The notes under the pieces: model-generated
What the model saw: the letters and a program-made list of their open reading frames with translations, nothing else
Told to the model about the DNA's origin: nothing
The model's database searches: none
Source: Cyclina sinensis
Lineage: Eukaryota > Mollusca > Bivalvia > Venerida > Veneridae
Assembly: GCA_012932295.1 (NCBI GenBank)
Contig: JAAONU010000123.1
Location: 5,828,001-5,892,000, forward strand
Length of the DNA stretch: 64,000 nt
Direction of reading: 5' to 3'
Shown here: in pieces, positions 47,701 to 55,494 of the stretch
Position numbering within the stretch: position 1 is the stretch's first letter
Layout of the letters: each line of letters opens with the position of its first letter
Position numbers and translations under genes: made by a program

Positions 47701-47912
47701 GAAGCTTGATCATGACAGCAAAGTGTTAGAAGAAAATGAAAGACAATATTACCTCCATCCATTTTTTTCATCGCCACCAAATATACCGTCAACAATACCA
47801 GCTACAAACTGCCCACATGCTACCATCGCAATGTTGGTTGAAACCAGTCGACCTCGAATACTGACTGGTGAACATTCTGCCAGGTACATGGGTACTGTCG
47901 TAGACATAAGAC
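14538..47912 (-). CDS. SLC2A13: SLC2A13/HMIT-like proton myo-inositol cotransporter, C-terminal 462 residues, eight exons
   Basis: Major facilitator superfamily sugar transporter of the HMIT branch; family members import myo-inositol with protons across plasma or vesicle membranes. Joined exons, in transcript order, are 47912-47753, 47377-47166, 46038-45927, 30959-30796, 30250-30136, 19981-19737, 19406-19254 and 14764-14538. Every junction keeps the reading frame and has GT-AG ends. In the visible fragment I see PESPRWL (75-81, end of TM6), [16 protein letters not shown] (153-168, TM7), EKIGRR (203-208, after TM8), [17 protein letters not shown] (339-355, TM10-11) and [10 protein letters not shown] (409-418, after TM12). 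A long cysteine-rich loop between TM9 and TM10 (about 237-320) with two N-glycosylation sequons separates HMIT from ordinary GLUTs. The N-terminal part (TM1-3, part of TM4) is not found here. Identity rests on remembered family motifs, not a database search; the family is near certain. Confidence 0.95.
15239..15535 (-). mobile_element. tRNA-derived SINE with perfect 11-bp target duplication
   Basis: On the minus strand the head has an A-box-like TTAGCTCAATAGGTAGA and B-box GGTTCGACCCC. The body includes GTCAGTCACTTGCGGAGAA and GGTTAGGTGGACTGACCGCC. The 3' tail reads GGCATTAAACCCCAATAAAC then (AAC)n. CTCTTCCAAAG at 15228-15238 is repeated at 15536-15546. The head-body-tail design is typical of bivalve SINEs. 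Confidence 0.95.
17661..17837. repeat. Exact 68-bp direct duplication
   Basis: 17661-17728 and 17770-17837 appear identical, starting GTAAAACTTTATCAATTGCT. The period is 109 bp with a 41-bp diverged spacer. Confidence 0.9.
18650..19035. repeat. Dispersed repeat with two ~137-bp internal units
   Basis: AATATTAAGTAAAATTAAAC occurs in both units and CACTTGATAATGATCATTCTG recurs with small changes. The block ends with ggacagacagacaaac and ctaagggagcataaaa, a tail also seen at 40620-40830. The 140-codon minus-strand frame across it is a by-product of the repeat. Confidence 0.7.
19254..19406 (-). CDS. SLC2A13: SLC2A13 exon (TM10-11)
   Basis: It encodes [19 protein letters not shown], the conserved GPxPW/EIYP sugar-porter motif, then [15 protein letters not shown] (TM11) and ENLTRF. 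The acceptor is ATTTTAG and the donor GTAAGT. The intron before it is only 330 bp. Confidence 0.95.
19737..19981 (-). CDS. SLC2A13: SLC2A13 exon (Cys-rich extracellular loop to TM10)
   Basis: It encodes [14 protein letters not shown], a sequon NTS, four more hydrophilic blocks with Cys, then [12 protein letters not shown] and the TM10 stretch [11 protein letters not shown]. Seven cysteines in this exon plus one in the preceding exon make eight in the loop, a likely disulfide-bonded domain typical of HMIT proteins. The acceptor is TTTACAG and the donor GTAAGT. Confidence 0.94.
20805..21119. mobile_element. 315-bp MITE with TA target duplication
   Basis: Terminal inverted repeats of about 25 bp: CCGTATTCACCCCATCTAGC at the left, and CTGTATTCACCCCATCTAGC when the right end is read in reverse. 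TA lies on both sides (20803-20804, 21120-21121). TA duplications point to the Tc1/mariner group. No transposase. Confidence 0.9.
23430..24680. mobile_element. 1.25-kb non-autonomous hAT-type element
   Basis: Ends TAGGGATGT and ACATCCCTA are inverted and flanked by a perfect 8-bp duplication GTTATTTT (23422-23429, 24681-24688). Subterminal motifs of the form GTATCCGGATA / ACTCGGATACTCG recur at both ends. TAGGGATG-type ends with 8-bp duplications are diagnostic of hAT. The 76-codon frame at 23917-24147 does not look like a transposase. Confidence 0.93.
25400..27140. repeat. 85-bp tandem array, about 20 units
   Basis: The unit contains TGTCTGCAATCCTTTTGGCA, AGACAGCAAACCACA and CAATTAAG(A/G)GAACAA. 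Units vary by point changes and small indels. Three unit subtypes (starting with agacagcaaaccacat, agaaagcaaactacaa or agagagcaaaccacag) are interspersed. The array is intronic. Short frames at 26398 and 26888 are artefacts of it. Confidence 0.95.
27591..28024. mobile_element. Possible TTAA-type miniature element
   Basis: The left end TTAAAGAGACTGGCCTCCAG and the right end (reverse reading TTTCAAGGGGCTGTACTCCAG) are related inverted repeats. The left end resembles that of 34095-34526. It contains a small palindrome, TATACCGTaacgcgACGGTATA, near 27755. The right TTAA is mutated. Confidence 0.5.
28764..29630. repeat. ~300-bp tandem array ending in GATCAGGTGAGCTAAAAA
   Basis: Nearly three units. 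Each includes GGAACATTTCTGTGAAATTT, TTTTAGCTTTTGCAGCCCTTA and CTCTGGCGGCCATTTTGTT. The right end has the GTGAGCTAAAAA terminus shared with the elements at 5440, 10079-11715 and 37242-39674. 29630-29900 continues into the ~200-bp dispersed repeat family. Confidence 0.85.
30136..30250 (-). CDS. SLC2A13: SLC2A13 exon (TM9 and start of extracellular loop)
   Basis: It encodes [17 protein letters not shown] (TM9), then a hydrophilic stretch with the sequon NSS followed by Cys. The acceptor is ATTACAG and the donor GTGAGT. The last two bases (AG) complete a Ser codon with the next exon, which lies 10.2 kb away. Confidence 0.92.
30796..30959 (-). CDS. SLC2A13: SLC2A13 exon (TM7 end to TM8)
   Basis: It starts after TTGCAG and encodes [12 protein letters not shown], the TM8 stretch [15 protein letters not shown], and [14 protein letters not shown]. 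Two GT donors are possible at the 3' end. The one giving ACTG|GTAGGT keeps the frame into the next exon as T-G-A-I-V, so it was chosen. Decayed copies of this exon occur at 3486-3640 and 8395-8507. Confidence 0.94.
31070..31590. repeat. Degenerate dispersed repeat starting AAGAGCCACCGCAAGC
   Basis: It begins with a GC-richer leader (gagccaccgcaagcgggggcc). Diverged units follow with phrases such as gttatggccaattttagca and ttgaccttaaaggt. These are related to the array at 33000-33560. Confidence 0.6.
31599..33000. repeat. 108-bp tandem array with alternating dimer structure
   Basis: About twelve units with GGTCAGTAGGTCAAAAATAT, GACATTTTTGAAATCGGAAC and GTCCAAATTTCATTGC. Units alternate between GCCATAGCTCC and GCTGTAGCTAA variants, so the true repeat is a ~216-bp dimer. 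The left end AACAAGAGGGCCAATGGCCCT is a diverged form of the shared hairpin terminus. Long frames here (32411-32716 and antisense) come from the unit length being a multiple of three. Confidence 0.93.
33000..33560. repeat. ~145-bp tandem repeat, about four units
   Basis: Shared phrases are AAAGTTATGGCCAATTTTAG, AAAATTCAATAATTTGACCT and GAAGGTCATTTATGAGTCAA. It follows the 108-bp array directly. Confidence 0.85.
34095..34526. mobile_element. TTAA-flanked miniature element with a tRNA-like segment
   Basis: Inverted ends AGAGACTGACTCACAGAT and, in reverse reading, AGCGACTGACTCACAGAAT are flanked by TTAA at 34095-34098 and 34523-34526. Inside, 34338-34418 (TTGCTGAGTGGTGTAGA, GGTTCCAATTC) resembles degenerate pol III A and B boxes. 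TTAA duplications suggest the piggyBac or Kolobok groups. Confidence 0.75.
34930..35235. repeat. Intron segment that is the source of part of the downstream duplication
   Basis: It matches 3840-4100 and 8690-8960. Shared phrases are AATGTTAATAG, GAAATATTAAAGC, CTGAAACAGACAAC and CAACACTGCAGACAGCAC. The first part of the same duplicated block lies at 30520-30990. The ~3.9 kb between them, all array sequence here, is absent from both copies. Confidence 0.75.
36448..37051. mobile_element. 604-bp MITE with TA target duplication and repeated GACCAATGCTCGGCGTA ends
   Basis: Left end GAGTGGTCAGACCAATGCTC; reverse reading of the right end GAGTGCTTGGACCAATGCTC. TA flanks both sides (36446-36447, 37052-37053). 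The motif CCAATGCTCGGCGTA also occurs internally at about 36660 and again inverted near 37010, giving nested inverted repeats. No transposase frame. Confidence 0.85.
37242..39674 (+). mobile_element. Satellite-bearing element, complete, with conserved hairpin terminus
   Basis: Left end TTTTTAGCTCACCTGAGC. Right end GGTGAGCGATCCAGGGCCAT followed by CATGGCCCTCTTGTT, whose AGGGCCAT/ATGGCCCT can form a hairpin. The interior is about 13 units of ~145 bp (GAATATGGGTCATCTGGGGT, AAAAACTAGGTCACAGAGCC, CTCTAGAGGTAACATTTTCA). A tandem core with a terminal hairpin resembles non-autonomous Helentron-related elements. That class is my inference. Confidence 0.75.
38292..38758. mobile_element. 467-bp MITE nested in the 145-bp array
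   Basis: Ends CTGTAACCCAA and TTGGGTTACAG are inverted and flanked by TA (38290-38291, 38759-38760). It splits a GAATATGGGTCAT unit, so the empty site can be read directly from neighbouring units. Subterminal TATTCGCGAATA palindromes recur at both ends. Confidence 0.95.
40184..40265. repeat. Small foldback sequence
   Basis: ATGAAAAGTTTAAACAAATC and AAGTGCT pair with AGCACTTAATTTGTTTAAAA across a ~22-bp loop; stem about 30 bp with a few mismatches. Confidence 0.7.
40620..41040. repeat. Dispersed repeat with gacagacag-type tail
   Basis: It contains acaaaccgacctacatacagacagc, and a second short form near 40990 (aaacacacagacagaccaaaa) ending in ccgtctgggaccataaaa. Tail style matches 18960-19035. 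No coding. Confidence 0.5.
41753..41932. mobile_element. 180-bp TTAA-type MITE
   Basis: Inverted ends CCCATTAATGCC and GGCATAAATGGG. TTAA at the left (41749-41752) and a diverged CTAA at the right. The core phrase CAGACCCAGATCAGAC is shared with the elements at 43617 and 54631. Confidence 0.75.
43617..43821. mobile_element. 205-bp TTAA-type MITE
   Basis: Flanked by TTAA at 43613-43616 and 43822-43825. Ends CCCTGAACATGCTG and, in reverse reading, CCCTTAACCTGCTG. The core includes CCTGGTCAGACTGCACGGAT, a phrase widespread in bivalve DNA in my experience. The overlapping 60-codon frames are not genes. Confidence 0.85.
44443..44618. repeat. 176-bp perfect-ended palindromic (foldback) element
   Basis: GGAAATAGATTTTAA at the left is repeated inverted (TTAAAATCTATTTCC) at the right. 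The whole segment folds back with further matches (ACCGTGATATAT, GTGATTAAAT, GCATATGAAC/GTTCAGATGC) around AAGGCCGTAGGCCTGAG. A related gatatatcac motif lies at 44732-44741. Confidence 0.85.
45927..46038 (-). CDS. SLC2A13: SLC2A13 exon (TM7)
   Basis: The acceptor is ATTTTCAG and the donor a consensus GTAAGT. It encodes [18 protein letters not shown], then [13 protein letters not shown]. The QQLxGIN motif lies in TM7 and helps form the substrate site in sugar porters. The exon ends two bases into the Met codon completed by the next exon, about 15 kb away. Confidence 0.94.
47166..47377 (-). CDS. SLC2A13: SLC2A13 exon (TM6 and start of central loop)
   Basis: It starts after a TTTCAG acceptor and completes the split Arg codon, giving [14 protein letters not shown]. 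It carries PESPRWL, the sugar-porter signature at the end of TM6, then a charged cytoplasmic loop ([21 protein letters not shown]). The GTAAAC donor leaves one base of a Ser codon. The intron to the previous exon is 375 bp. Confidence 0.94.
47753..47912 (-). CDS. SLC2A13: SLC2A13 exon (TM4 end to TM5)
   Basis: The exon begins after a TTCCAG acceptor with the last two bases of a Gly codon and ends with AG before a GTAATA donor. It encodes [14 protein letters not shown], then [10 protein letters not shown], then [14 protein letters not shown] and EKNGW. The PMYLAE..P..RGRL pattern is the classic sugar-porter segment after TM4. The preceding exon should end in the G of a split Gly codon. I found no matching exon between 47913 and 64000. 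Confidence 0.93.
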
Positions 47913-50079
47913 CTGGAATACATGAAAAATAAACTGCATTTAAAATTTTCCTTGAAGTCTGGGTAGATAAAAAAAATGTTGAATATGTCTACCATCTGTC
48001 AGTAAAGCATTTGCTACAAAAGCTCAACAGTACTTTGTCAAATTGGGTAAAACAGATCTTCTCACCAATTATTCTGGTAACTCGTCAATTTACGACTGTA
48101 CAAATTAAACTGACTTTTCAAGGCCTGCTCTCTCAAACTCTGGCCAAAAACACAACAAAAAATATCAAACAAGAAATCTCTTTCTAACGTTTTCGTTCTT
48201 GTAACAAAAAAAAAAAGAAAAACAAAAAACAAACATCAATTGTATTAATCATGCCTAACACAATGAGACTGCCAACAAGCAACCAAATAGCAAAACAAAG
48301 GCTGAAGGATTTAAATGAAGAGGTGATATATAAATAATTTTTAACCTGAAGAGAGGAAAAGAGGTATATCATAGAGTAACTTCTATGAGAAGTAATAAAT
48401 AAAATTACAAGTAGTGTTGGCTTCTCTTTAATGCCAAATTACTGGGTAAATTATGAATATTAAGTAGTTGTTTTCACCAATTTTAATCTTTTACTACAAA
48501 ATGTTTAATATTGTTCAGAATATAATTACTATGTTATGCTCTGCTGTTATAACTGCTAAGTCACAAAAGCATTCAGATTCATACAGCGAAATGTGTTTCT
48601 CTGCTCTACATTGACATATCAGAAATACATTGTTAAAGCTTTATTAAAATATTGAAGAGTGAAGAAATGCACAAAAATTGTCCCTAACTTCCCTGTCAAC
48701 ATTCTGCAAGGAGCACACTTCACTGAAGCCGCAACCAAATAAGACTGTCAAGTAATACTGACTTACACTTCATATTGAAACTTGTTTTCTAAGAAACAAG
48801 CTAAATGGATTACATACAACTGAACAAAATGGAATCAACTTAATTAATTCCATACAAAAAGAACAGATAATGGAATCAACCCACAATACCTATGAGCTCT
48901 GTTATATAAACAGCAAAATCCACTTAAAAGCAATAAGTGCTTTGACCAATTCAACTGGACAATGTCCCAGAATTTGTATTTCCACAATTCAGGGATCCAT
49001 TACCAACACAGAGATATTAAAAGGACCATGTGATTATTTTTTCTCTGAGATAAACAGACAAAAATCTAGTTTGGCTTAACTAGATGGGCTGCACTCTTTT
49101 AACATCTAATAGAAGTTGTCCTCATAAAAGACATTTTTCAAGATACCGTAGAAATGATATAGAAAAGGATCCTAGGAAATGATGGTAAATTAATTCTGTA
49201 TATATTTTGTGAATGTTGAAGAAATGTTAAATGTTCTACTCATTTCCAAGGGAATACTGTAAAACTACGATAATCCCAGGAGTGTAGGGGGGATAAATCA
49301 TTTGCTCAGATAGTGTTTTAATTAAGAGTTTTAATTAAGCCATGTATACCTAATGATTAATTTCGATACCTTTTCATTTGCTGAAACTTTTTCATTTTAT
49401 AAACCTAGGTAATTGTTAATGTAGCAATTCTGTTAGGTAAAATTTACATTTGACAGTTTATTTCTTTTTCTTTATAAAGACTAAAAAAACCTGAAAAGTA
49501 AGTAACTGTTTTGTAATCTTAAATTAGCCAGGAACCTTTAAAAATGCTCTGATTACACTGAATATTGAGAAAATCAATCCAATTTACTGTAATTAAAAAC
49601 TTCACACTTTGTACTAGTTCCATAAGAAATATTCTCAAAACTTGATTCTTTGTAATATAGAATAATATTTCACTCTTGAGAACAGATTTTTTATAGTTCA
49701 GTCAAAGCAATTTTGTTACAATGAATGAGCCTTTCTACTAATTTCCAATGATTTATTATCAAAACTTTTATAATAATGTATTTGTGAAATTTCTATGAAA
49801 TTTTGCTTTGCTTCTTCAGGTAACCGGCTTACAGTTTTTCAGAGGAATAAAAAAGCATATTTCAAATGTCACTTCATTGTAAATTTATACAGAAATAAAC
49901 AAGCCTGATATAAAATGATGTATGCCAATGCCGAGTCTGTAAAAGCCATGATAGTGTCTGTATAGACATGACAAAATGATCTGCAATCAATGTCCATTAG
50001 TTCCTGGACTGTCTATTTTGAATGAGAAGTTTAGACTTTAGCAATTTCATGCACAAGAACCATAATGACTTCTAGAATA

Positions 50080-50550
50080 TGTAACAGTTGGTGAAAATAT
50101 CGTGGCCTAACCAGTACTGGAATCCAGGGCCTTCTGCTTACAGGACGATCAACTAGCCAACCACCAACTGAGCTACCAATTCACACAGTCTATTACATTT
50201 TTATTTATCACCAGTATACCTGTATCTGGCTGTATATAAGCTCTCCAAATTTATAATTCATTAAAAATTCTTAGAGGCAGAGCAAAATCTTTTTAAAGTG
50301 TTCATTTGAGGTGTCAAGCTGTAGCCATTATACCATATGATATTTACGTTGGGAGCGAACTGTAACAGGTGGTAAAACTAGAATGCCCATGGGCAGCATC
50401 TTGAGCCCGCCAATGGAAAGGACAAGCGGGCTTGACAAAAATTGTGGCCCGACCACAACTCAAACCCTGAGCCTTCCACTTACAGGGCTGACACTCTACC
50501 AACTGAGCTACCAAACCACATGGTCTGCTGCCTTTCAATTCATCTGAACA
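50080..50550 (-). mobile_element. Second, older TRIM element with tRNA-like LTRs
   Basis: On the minus strand the 5' LTR (50550-50361) ends ACCACCTGTTACA. It is followed by CTCCCAACGTAAAT (compare GCCCAACGTAAAT in 11273-11687), an interior with ATAATGGCTACAGCTT, a purine stretch TTTGGAGAG, then a 3' LTR (50234-50080) ending CCAACTGTTACA. Both LTRs hold TTGGTAGCTCAGTTGG and the AGGCC(C)..GGNTTNNAGT B-box region. The LTRs are strongly diverged from each other, and the 5' LTR has about 40 extra bases. The 5' boundary is uncertain. Confidence 0.8.
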
Positions 50551-51182
50551 ATATACCTTATTCCCCTTTCCCAGCTCCCTCCTCCAGTGGCTTCTAACAC
50601 CTTGAACACTAAAATACAGATCTATCAGGCAGAATGAGGAAATAATAACTTAAGCAAATGCATCATATTTCACTTCATTCTGTGACAATAACTTCTCATA
50701 ATTGGAATTCATACAAGCTATATGGCTTTTCTAACAAATAAAATTGCAATAATTACTATCTTCAAAGAAAGAAGATGATAGTTTGCAGATTATCTTTTAT
50801 CTTTTATAATAACTGTTCTACAGATGGTCCGGATTGTTTAATTCTGATGCATAATTTCTAACAGTTTTCTAAACAAAAAAAAAAGGTAACTATTTCCCAA
50901 TTTCCTTTTTGATCAAACATTTTTCACTGCTTACAAACTTAAGTGTCTTCGAATTACAGATTTTTGTTAACAACAACTTTATGGGATTCCAAAAAGTGCT
51001 GAAAACTAAAAAGCATAAAAGTTTTCCTTCTGTAATGCTAACAAGAATGATTATATGGATCAAATATTTTTACGAGTGCACCTTATAAAGTAAAGATTTT
51101 CTGACAACAAACAAGGTTAGTCTGAATAAAACAGACAGTATTTACCTAAATGCTGATAAAAGTGCTATATGATGTCATGGCC

Positions 51183-51450
51183 GATGGTTGGTCGTATTGG
51201 GGTTTAACGCCAGTTTAACAGCTAAGGTCATATCCTGGCGGTCAGTCCACCTAACCAGTGTTCCTGGGTATCCAACTAGTGTACTAACCAACTTCTCCGC
51301 AAGTGACTGACTATTTCCTCACTTGCTTCAGAGGTGAGGGACAAATGACCTATATATCAATTATCATGAAGGAATTTTGCCGGCTCTGAGGGGATTATAC
51401 GGGGATCATCAAGATTGACAATTCGATGTTCCACCGATTGAGCTAGCCGG
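51183..51450 (-). mobile_element. tRNA-derived SINE, diverged second copy
   Basis: Same family as 15239-15535. It has the head GCTAGCTCAATCGGTGGAAC, shared body GTCAGTCACTTGCGGAGAA and GGTTAGGTGGACTGACCGCC, and tail GGCGTTAAACCCCAATACG. The B-box is decayed. Flanks GATGTCATGGCC and GATATCATGTCC look like an eroded target duplication. Confidence 0.9.
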
Positions 51451-52139
51451 GATATCATGTCCAAAATTTATTAACTGTTAATACACTAATGACAACATAG
51501 ACTATTTGATCTTAAGACAAACAGTCAAAGTTGTACAGCTCTATTGTTAACTACTGCTTGACCTTAACTCATAACTGTTGAATTTGTAGCCTTATAGTTA
51601 TTTGACTATTGTCCGACTTCAAAACAGTTGAATTTGTATTATAAGCCTCATTACTAATTATTGCTTCATCTTAACACAAAACAGTCAAAATTGTATATCT
51701 GTTTTTCAGTCAATTTTGTATGTATCTGTTTTTCTCAGAAACAGTAAGTTTGAGCATTTAATATGTAGTTGGATTTTAGTCTTTTACTTATTTTAGAAGA
51801 CTTGCACAAAATCAAGCATTTCTTTTACTCTCTGAATATAAAACAGATTTCAACCTTAAACAGGTATACTTTAATAATAAGTAGTGAAGACCTTTGTAAT
51901 GTAACAGATCCTAACTTACACAAGGAGAAGTGTGCACCCAATATCTGATGACACAAAACACACCAGTTAGATTTGTTGTTTTGGGGAAATGGGGTGTTTG
52001 GTTCTCAGATATGATGTCATTCTTTCAAGAACAATTAGAATTTTTCAGACCATCAAAGAAAATATCTGCCAATCATGCAAACAAATATATCTGATGTGGG
52101 GTCTTTCAGTACTACTTATATTAAGAGATTACAAATTTA

Positions 52140-52665
52140 TTCATATAACCAATAACTAAAGATTCATTAATCCATTAACCATGAATTCATTGATTCATAA
52201 ACCAATCATTCACTAACCCATTAACTAAGGATTTCTAGATCTGTTAACAAAGGATTCATTGATCCATTATCTAAGGACTCACTGAACTGTTAACCAAAGA
52301 TTCATTTCACCATTAACTAAGGATTCACTGATCCATTAACCAAGGATTTCTAGATCTGTTAACCAAGGATTCATTGATCCATTAACTAAGGATTAACCGA
52401 ACTGTTAACCAAGGATTCATTGATCCATAAACCAATCATTCACTAACCCATTAACTAAGGATTTCTAGATCTGTTAACAAAGGATTCATTGATCCATTAT
52501 CTAAGGACTCACTGAACTGTTAACCAAAGATTCATTTCACCATTAACTAAGGATTCACTGATCCATTAACCAAGGATTTCTAGATCTGTTAACCAAGGAT
52601 TCATTGATCCATTAACTAAGGATTAACCGAACTGTTAACCAAGGATTCATTGATCCATTTACAAA
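52140..52665. repeat. Short-unit array with an exact 230-bp duplication
   Basis: ~21-24-bp units of the type GGATTCATTGATCCATTAAC(C/T)AA. A 230-bp block starting ACCAATCATTCACTAACCCA at 52201 recurs almost unchanged from 52431, showing a recent higher-order duplication. Confidence 0.95.
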
Positions 52666-54634
52666 TTTTAAACCCAGTAATCATTGATCCAAATCTCAGT
52701 ATGAGGACAATCTGATTATATTCTACAGGATAATGAATCAGAGGCTTTTGTTAGGTAAAGTATTCAAAAGTTCTTGTTTAATTTATTGAACTTTGGCCTC
52801 AAAAACTTGTCATAATACTAAAGACTTTCTCTGTAGGGTAGTTTTTTGCGGATTCACTGAAAAGTACAAAGACTTTGTTCTTCTTTTCTAAATACTTAAT
52901 TTTAAGACGTGCTTTTTTACACTCAATCAGGTTTTCTGTTACGACTTACAAGGTAAGTCAACTCTGTCAGCTATTTTGTATGCTGAGAAACAGAATATTG
53001 GTCCATAATCTTATGTTCATGTCTTATTGCACTGTCTATTTGTAACTGTACAAAGAAGCTCAAACTTCCTATATCAAGAATAACATCAACTGGTTGGCAG
53101 TATGTAGGCATAGATACTAGACATCTGGTCAAGTTTCCAACCTCCATCTTTTATAAGACTGTCTAATTTGACTGATTAAAGAAGCTCAGACTATTGTAAT
53201 TGCACCCATAAGAATCATAACAACTTCCAGAACACAATCAGTGAGACACAGATCCATCAAAATGAATGGCACACTTTACAAGCATTGGTCACTCTTTCTT
53301 GCTCACAAGAAGAAAAAATCTCATTATAGCCATGTATCTACAGATCTGTTTCCAGATATTGACACTTACACCAAACTTACAATATTGTTTCCATCTGCTT
53401 TCAAAAACAGTCACGATTTGGAGCAAACATTTCGATTTTCAGATATCTCTTTGCTTGACATTAATAACAATATAAATCACTGCCAATACAACTTGAATTC
53501 AGACTGACCTGATTTAGTATTGGAAACATAGTTTTTCTATGCTTTCTAATACAGAAAGTAACAATGCAGAGTTTTTGTATTGTTTTTAATTTTTCAGTAC
53601 TGGACAGAATTTCAGGAAGAAGTTTTTAAAATATTGATGCTTAAAAAAACAACAAATTTACACCCAGACCACCAATTACTAGCTGGGCAAAGCACCAAGT
53701 ATTCCTAACTGCAGCAGATTCACACAAAGTCCCACTGGCCAATCTGGATGATAACAGGTCAATGTGATTATTTTCTCTCAGACAAACATTAGAGAAATAC
53801 TGTCCCTGCATAATTATGTATTAATGGGTAAAACAGTTCATGAACTGTTCTTGAACTGTATGTTAACTGGCTTCAAGACTGTTCATGAACAAAGTTGATC
53901 CTGAGCAGTTCCAAAAGAAGTTCAACAATTCCTTTAAAAAGCTCTAGAAATGTTCGCTGTGCCTGAAATATTCTCCAAAAGTTCTTCTTGAACTTTTAAG
54001 AAATGTTAAACAAGTCATTTTTCTTGCATTTTTCTTGAACTATTCAAATACAAAGATAACAGATCCGTCAAAATTAATACAATACTATTAGAACAGTGGA
54101 CAATATATTACTCCTTGCTCAAGAAAGAAAATCTCATAATAGCCTTGTACCACCAGATCAGTTTCTAGATATTGACATTTGGACAAACCTCTGATCGAAA
54201 TAAATCACTACTAAAAGTTACAATAACAATAATGAAGACAGTAATGCTTTGTAATTTTGTCACCAACAATACCACACTCACCCCTGCAACACCCCCCTCC
54301 TTGAAAAAAAAAACTAAACCAGAACATCATTACTAAATCTTGAATATCAAAATCCACAGTGCTTATTCTGCATTCATTTATGACACAAGGAAAGAAGTGA
54401 AGTAAATGCATGTACAGTATTTATAATACTTTAAATTCTGTTTACCCCCGAGCTGATTTGGATCTGCTATTTATGTAGGCAGTACAACATAGTATATTTT
54501 TGGTTGTTGAGCCTATACCGGTATATCAGTAAAGTTGCATTAATATTAGAACAGTCAAAAACCAGTGGTCTTGGTAACAAATTGGTCTTTATAGCCAACC
54601 TTTTTTGTTCTTACTTTCAGATTTGAATTGTTAA

Positions 54635-54875
54635 CAGGGGTGCTTATTGAAAGTTTACTGACTGGATGGCAAATAGTGCAGACCACGATCAGACTGCTTG
54701 GACGTGCAGGTCTTGGTCTGCAGTGGTCTCATAGGCAAACGCAATTGCCACCAGCAGGAGAAGGGTCATCGTCGGAGACCCACGGTTGTTGATCTTCATG
54801 ACCCACGGTTGTTGATCTTCATACAACATGTTGTATGATGATCAACAACCGTGGGTCTCCGACGATGGAGAAGGG
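54635..54875. mobile_element. TTAA-type MITE remnant hosting a nested hairpin MITE
   Basis: TTAA at 54631-54634 and 54876-54879. The core GCAGACCACGATCAGACTGC and the end CCACCAGCAGGAGAAGGGTT resemble the 43617-43821 element. The left end is poorly conserved. The tiny element 54767-54867 sits near the right end. Confidence 0.6.
54767..54867. mobile_element. 101-bp hairpin MITE with perfect 9-bp target duplication
   Basis: Ends CATCGTCGGAGACCCACGG and CCGTGGGTCTCCGACGATG are perfectly inverted. GAGAAGGGT (54758-54766) is repeated at 54868-54876. Inside, ACCCACGGTTGTTGATCTTC occurs twice in tandem and the centre ACAACATGTTGT is palindromic. 9-bp duplications suggest Mutator-like transposition. 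Confidence 0.93.
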
Positions 54876-55494
54876 TTAACAAACAGAATGTTTCCGTAAT
54901 CTTAATAAAACACCAAGAATGTCAAGCAAATATTTATTACTGCTCCAAATTCAGCAGAGGAATTACCAACAAACACTAAAAGGATTATTAATAGTTGCAA
55001 AATTAGATTAACATGATTATAAGACAAAATGAAAAAAAAACTAGTTGCTCAGAACTGCTAATTTGTAAAGAATGACAAATTTTCTTAGAAACAACAAATT
55101 GGCTCACTTATTTCTAAATACAGATGCCATGATTGATAATAGTCTTTCATGTACCAAACTGAACGTAGTGACGTCAGTGTATGAACCAGTGGCATGAAAA
55201 CAAATGGCAGAAGTTGATTGTCCTAAAAAAAAGCTCAATAAGGGAATGACAAATGTCCGAGTTAATTGGAAGAAAAAGATGTTGGAAGAAACAAAATGAC
55301 AAATAGTAGGACATAAATCTTTCAATGAAGGTCGTATATCAAACAATTGCGTTAACTTGAACTTGACAATGAAGAAAGATTTCTGATGTACAAAATGGTA
55401 AAAATATAACAACAAACTTTGCACTAAGACTCGCTGTACTGCATGTTTTTACTATAATATACAGTCGAACTTATCTGGAGCGACCTTAGAAAAT

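Noticed and set aside
55104..55424. 106-codon minus-strand frame next to the inverted-arm element
   Set aside because: No recognisable motif or splice context; low-complexity aromatic-rich content.
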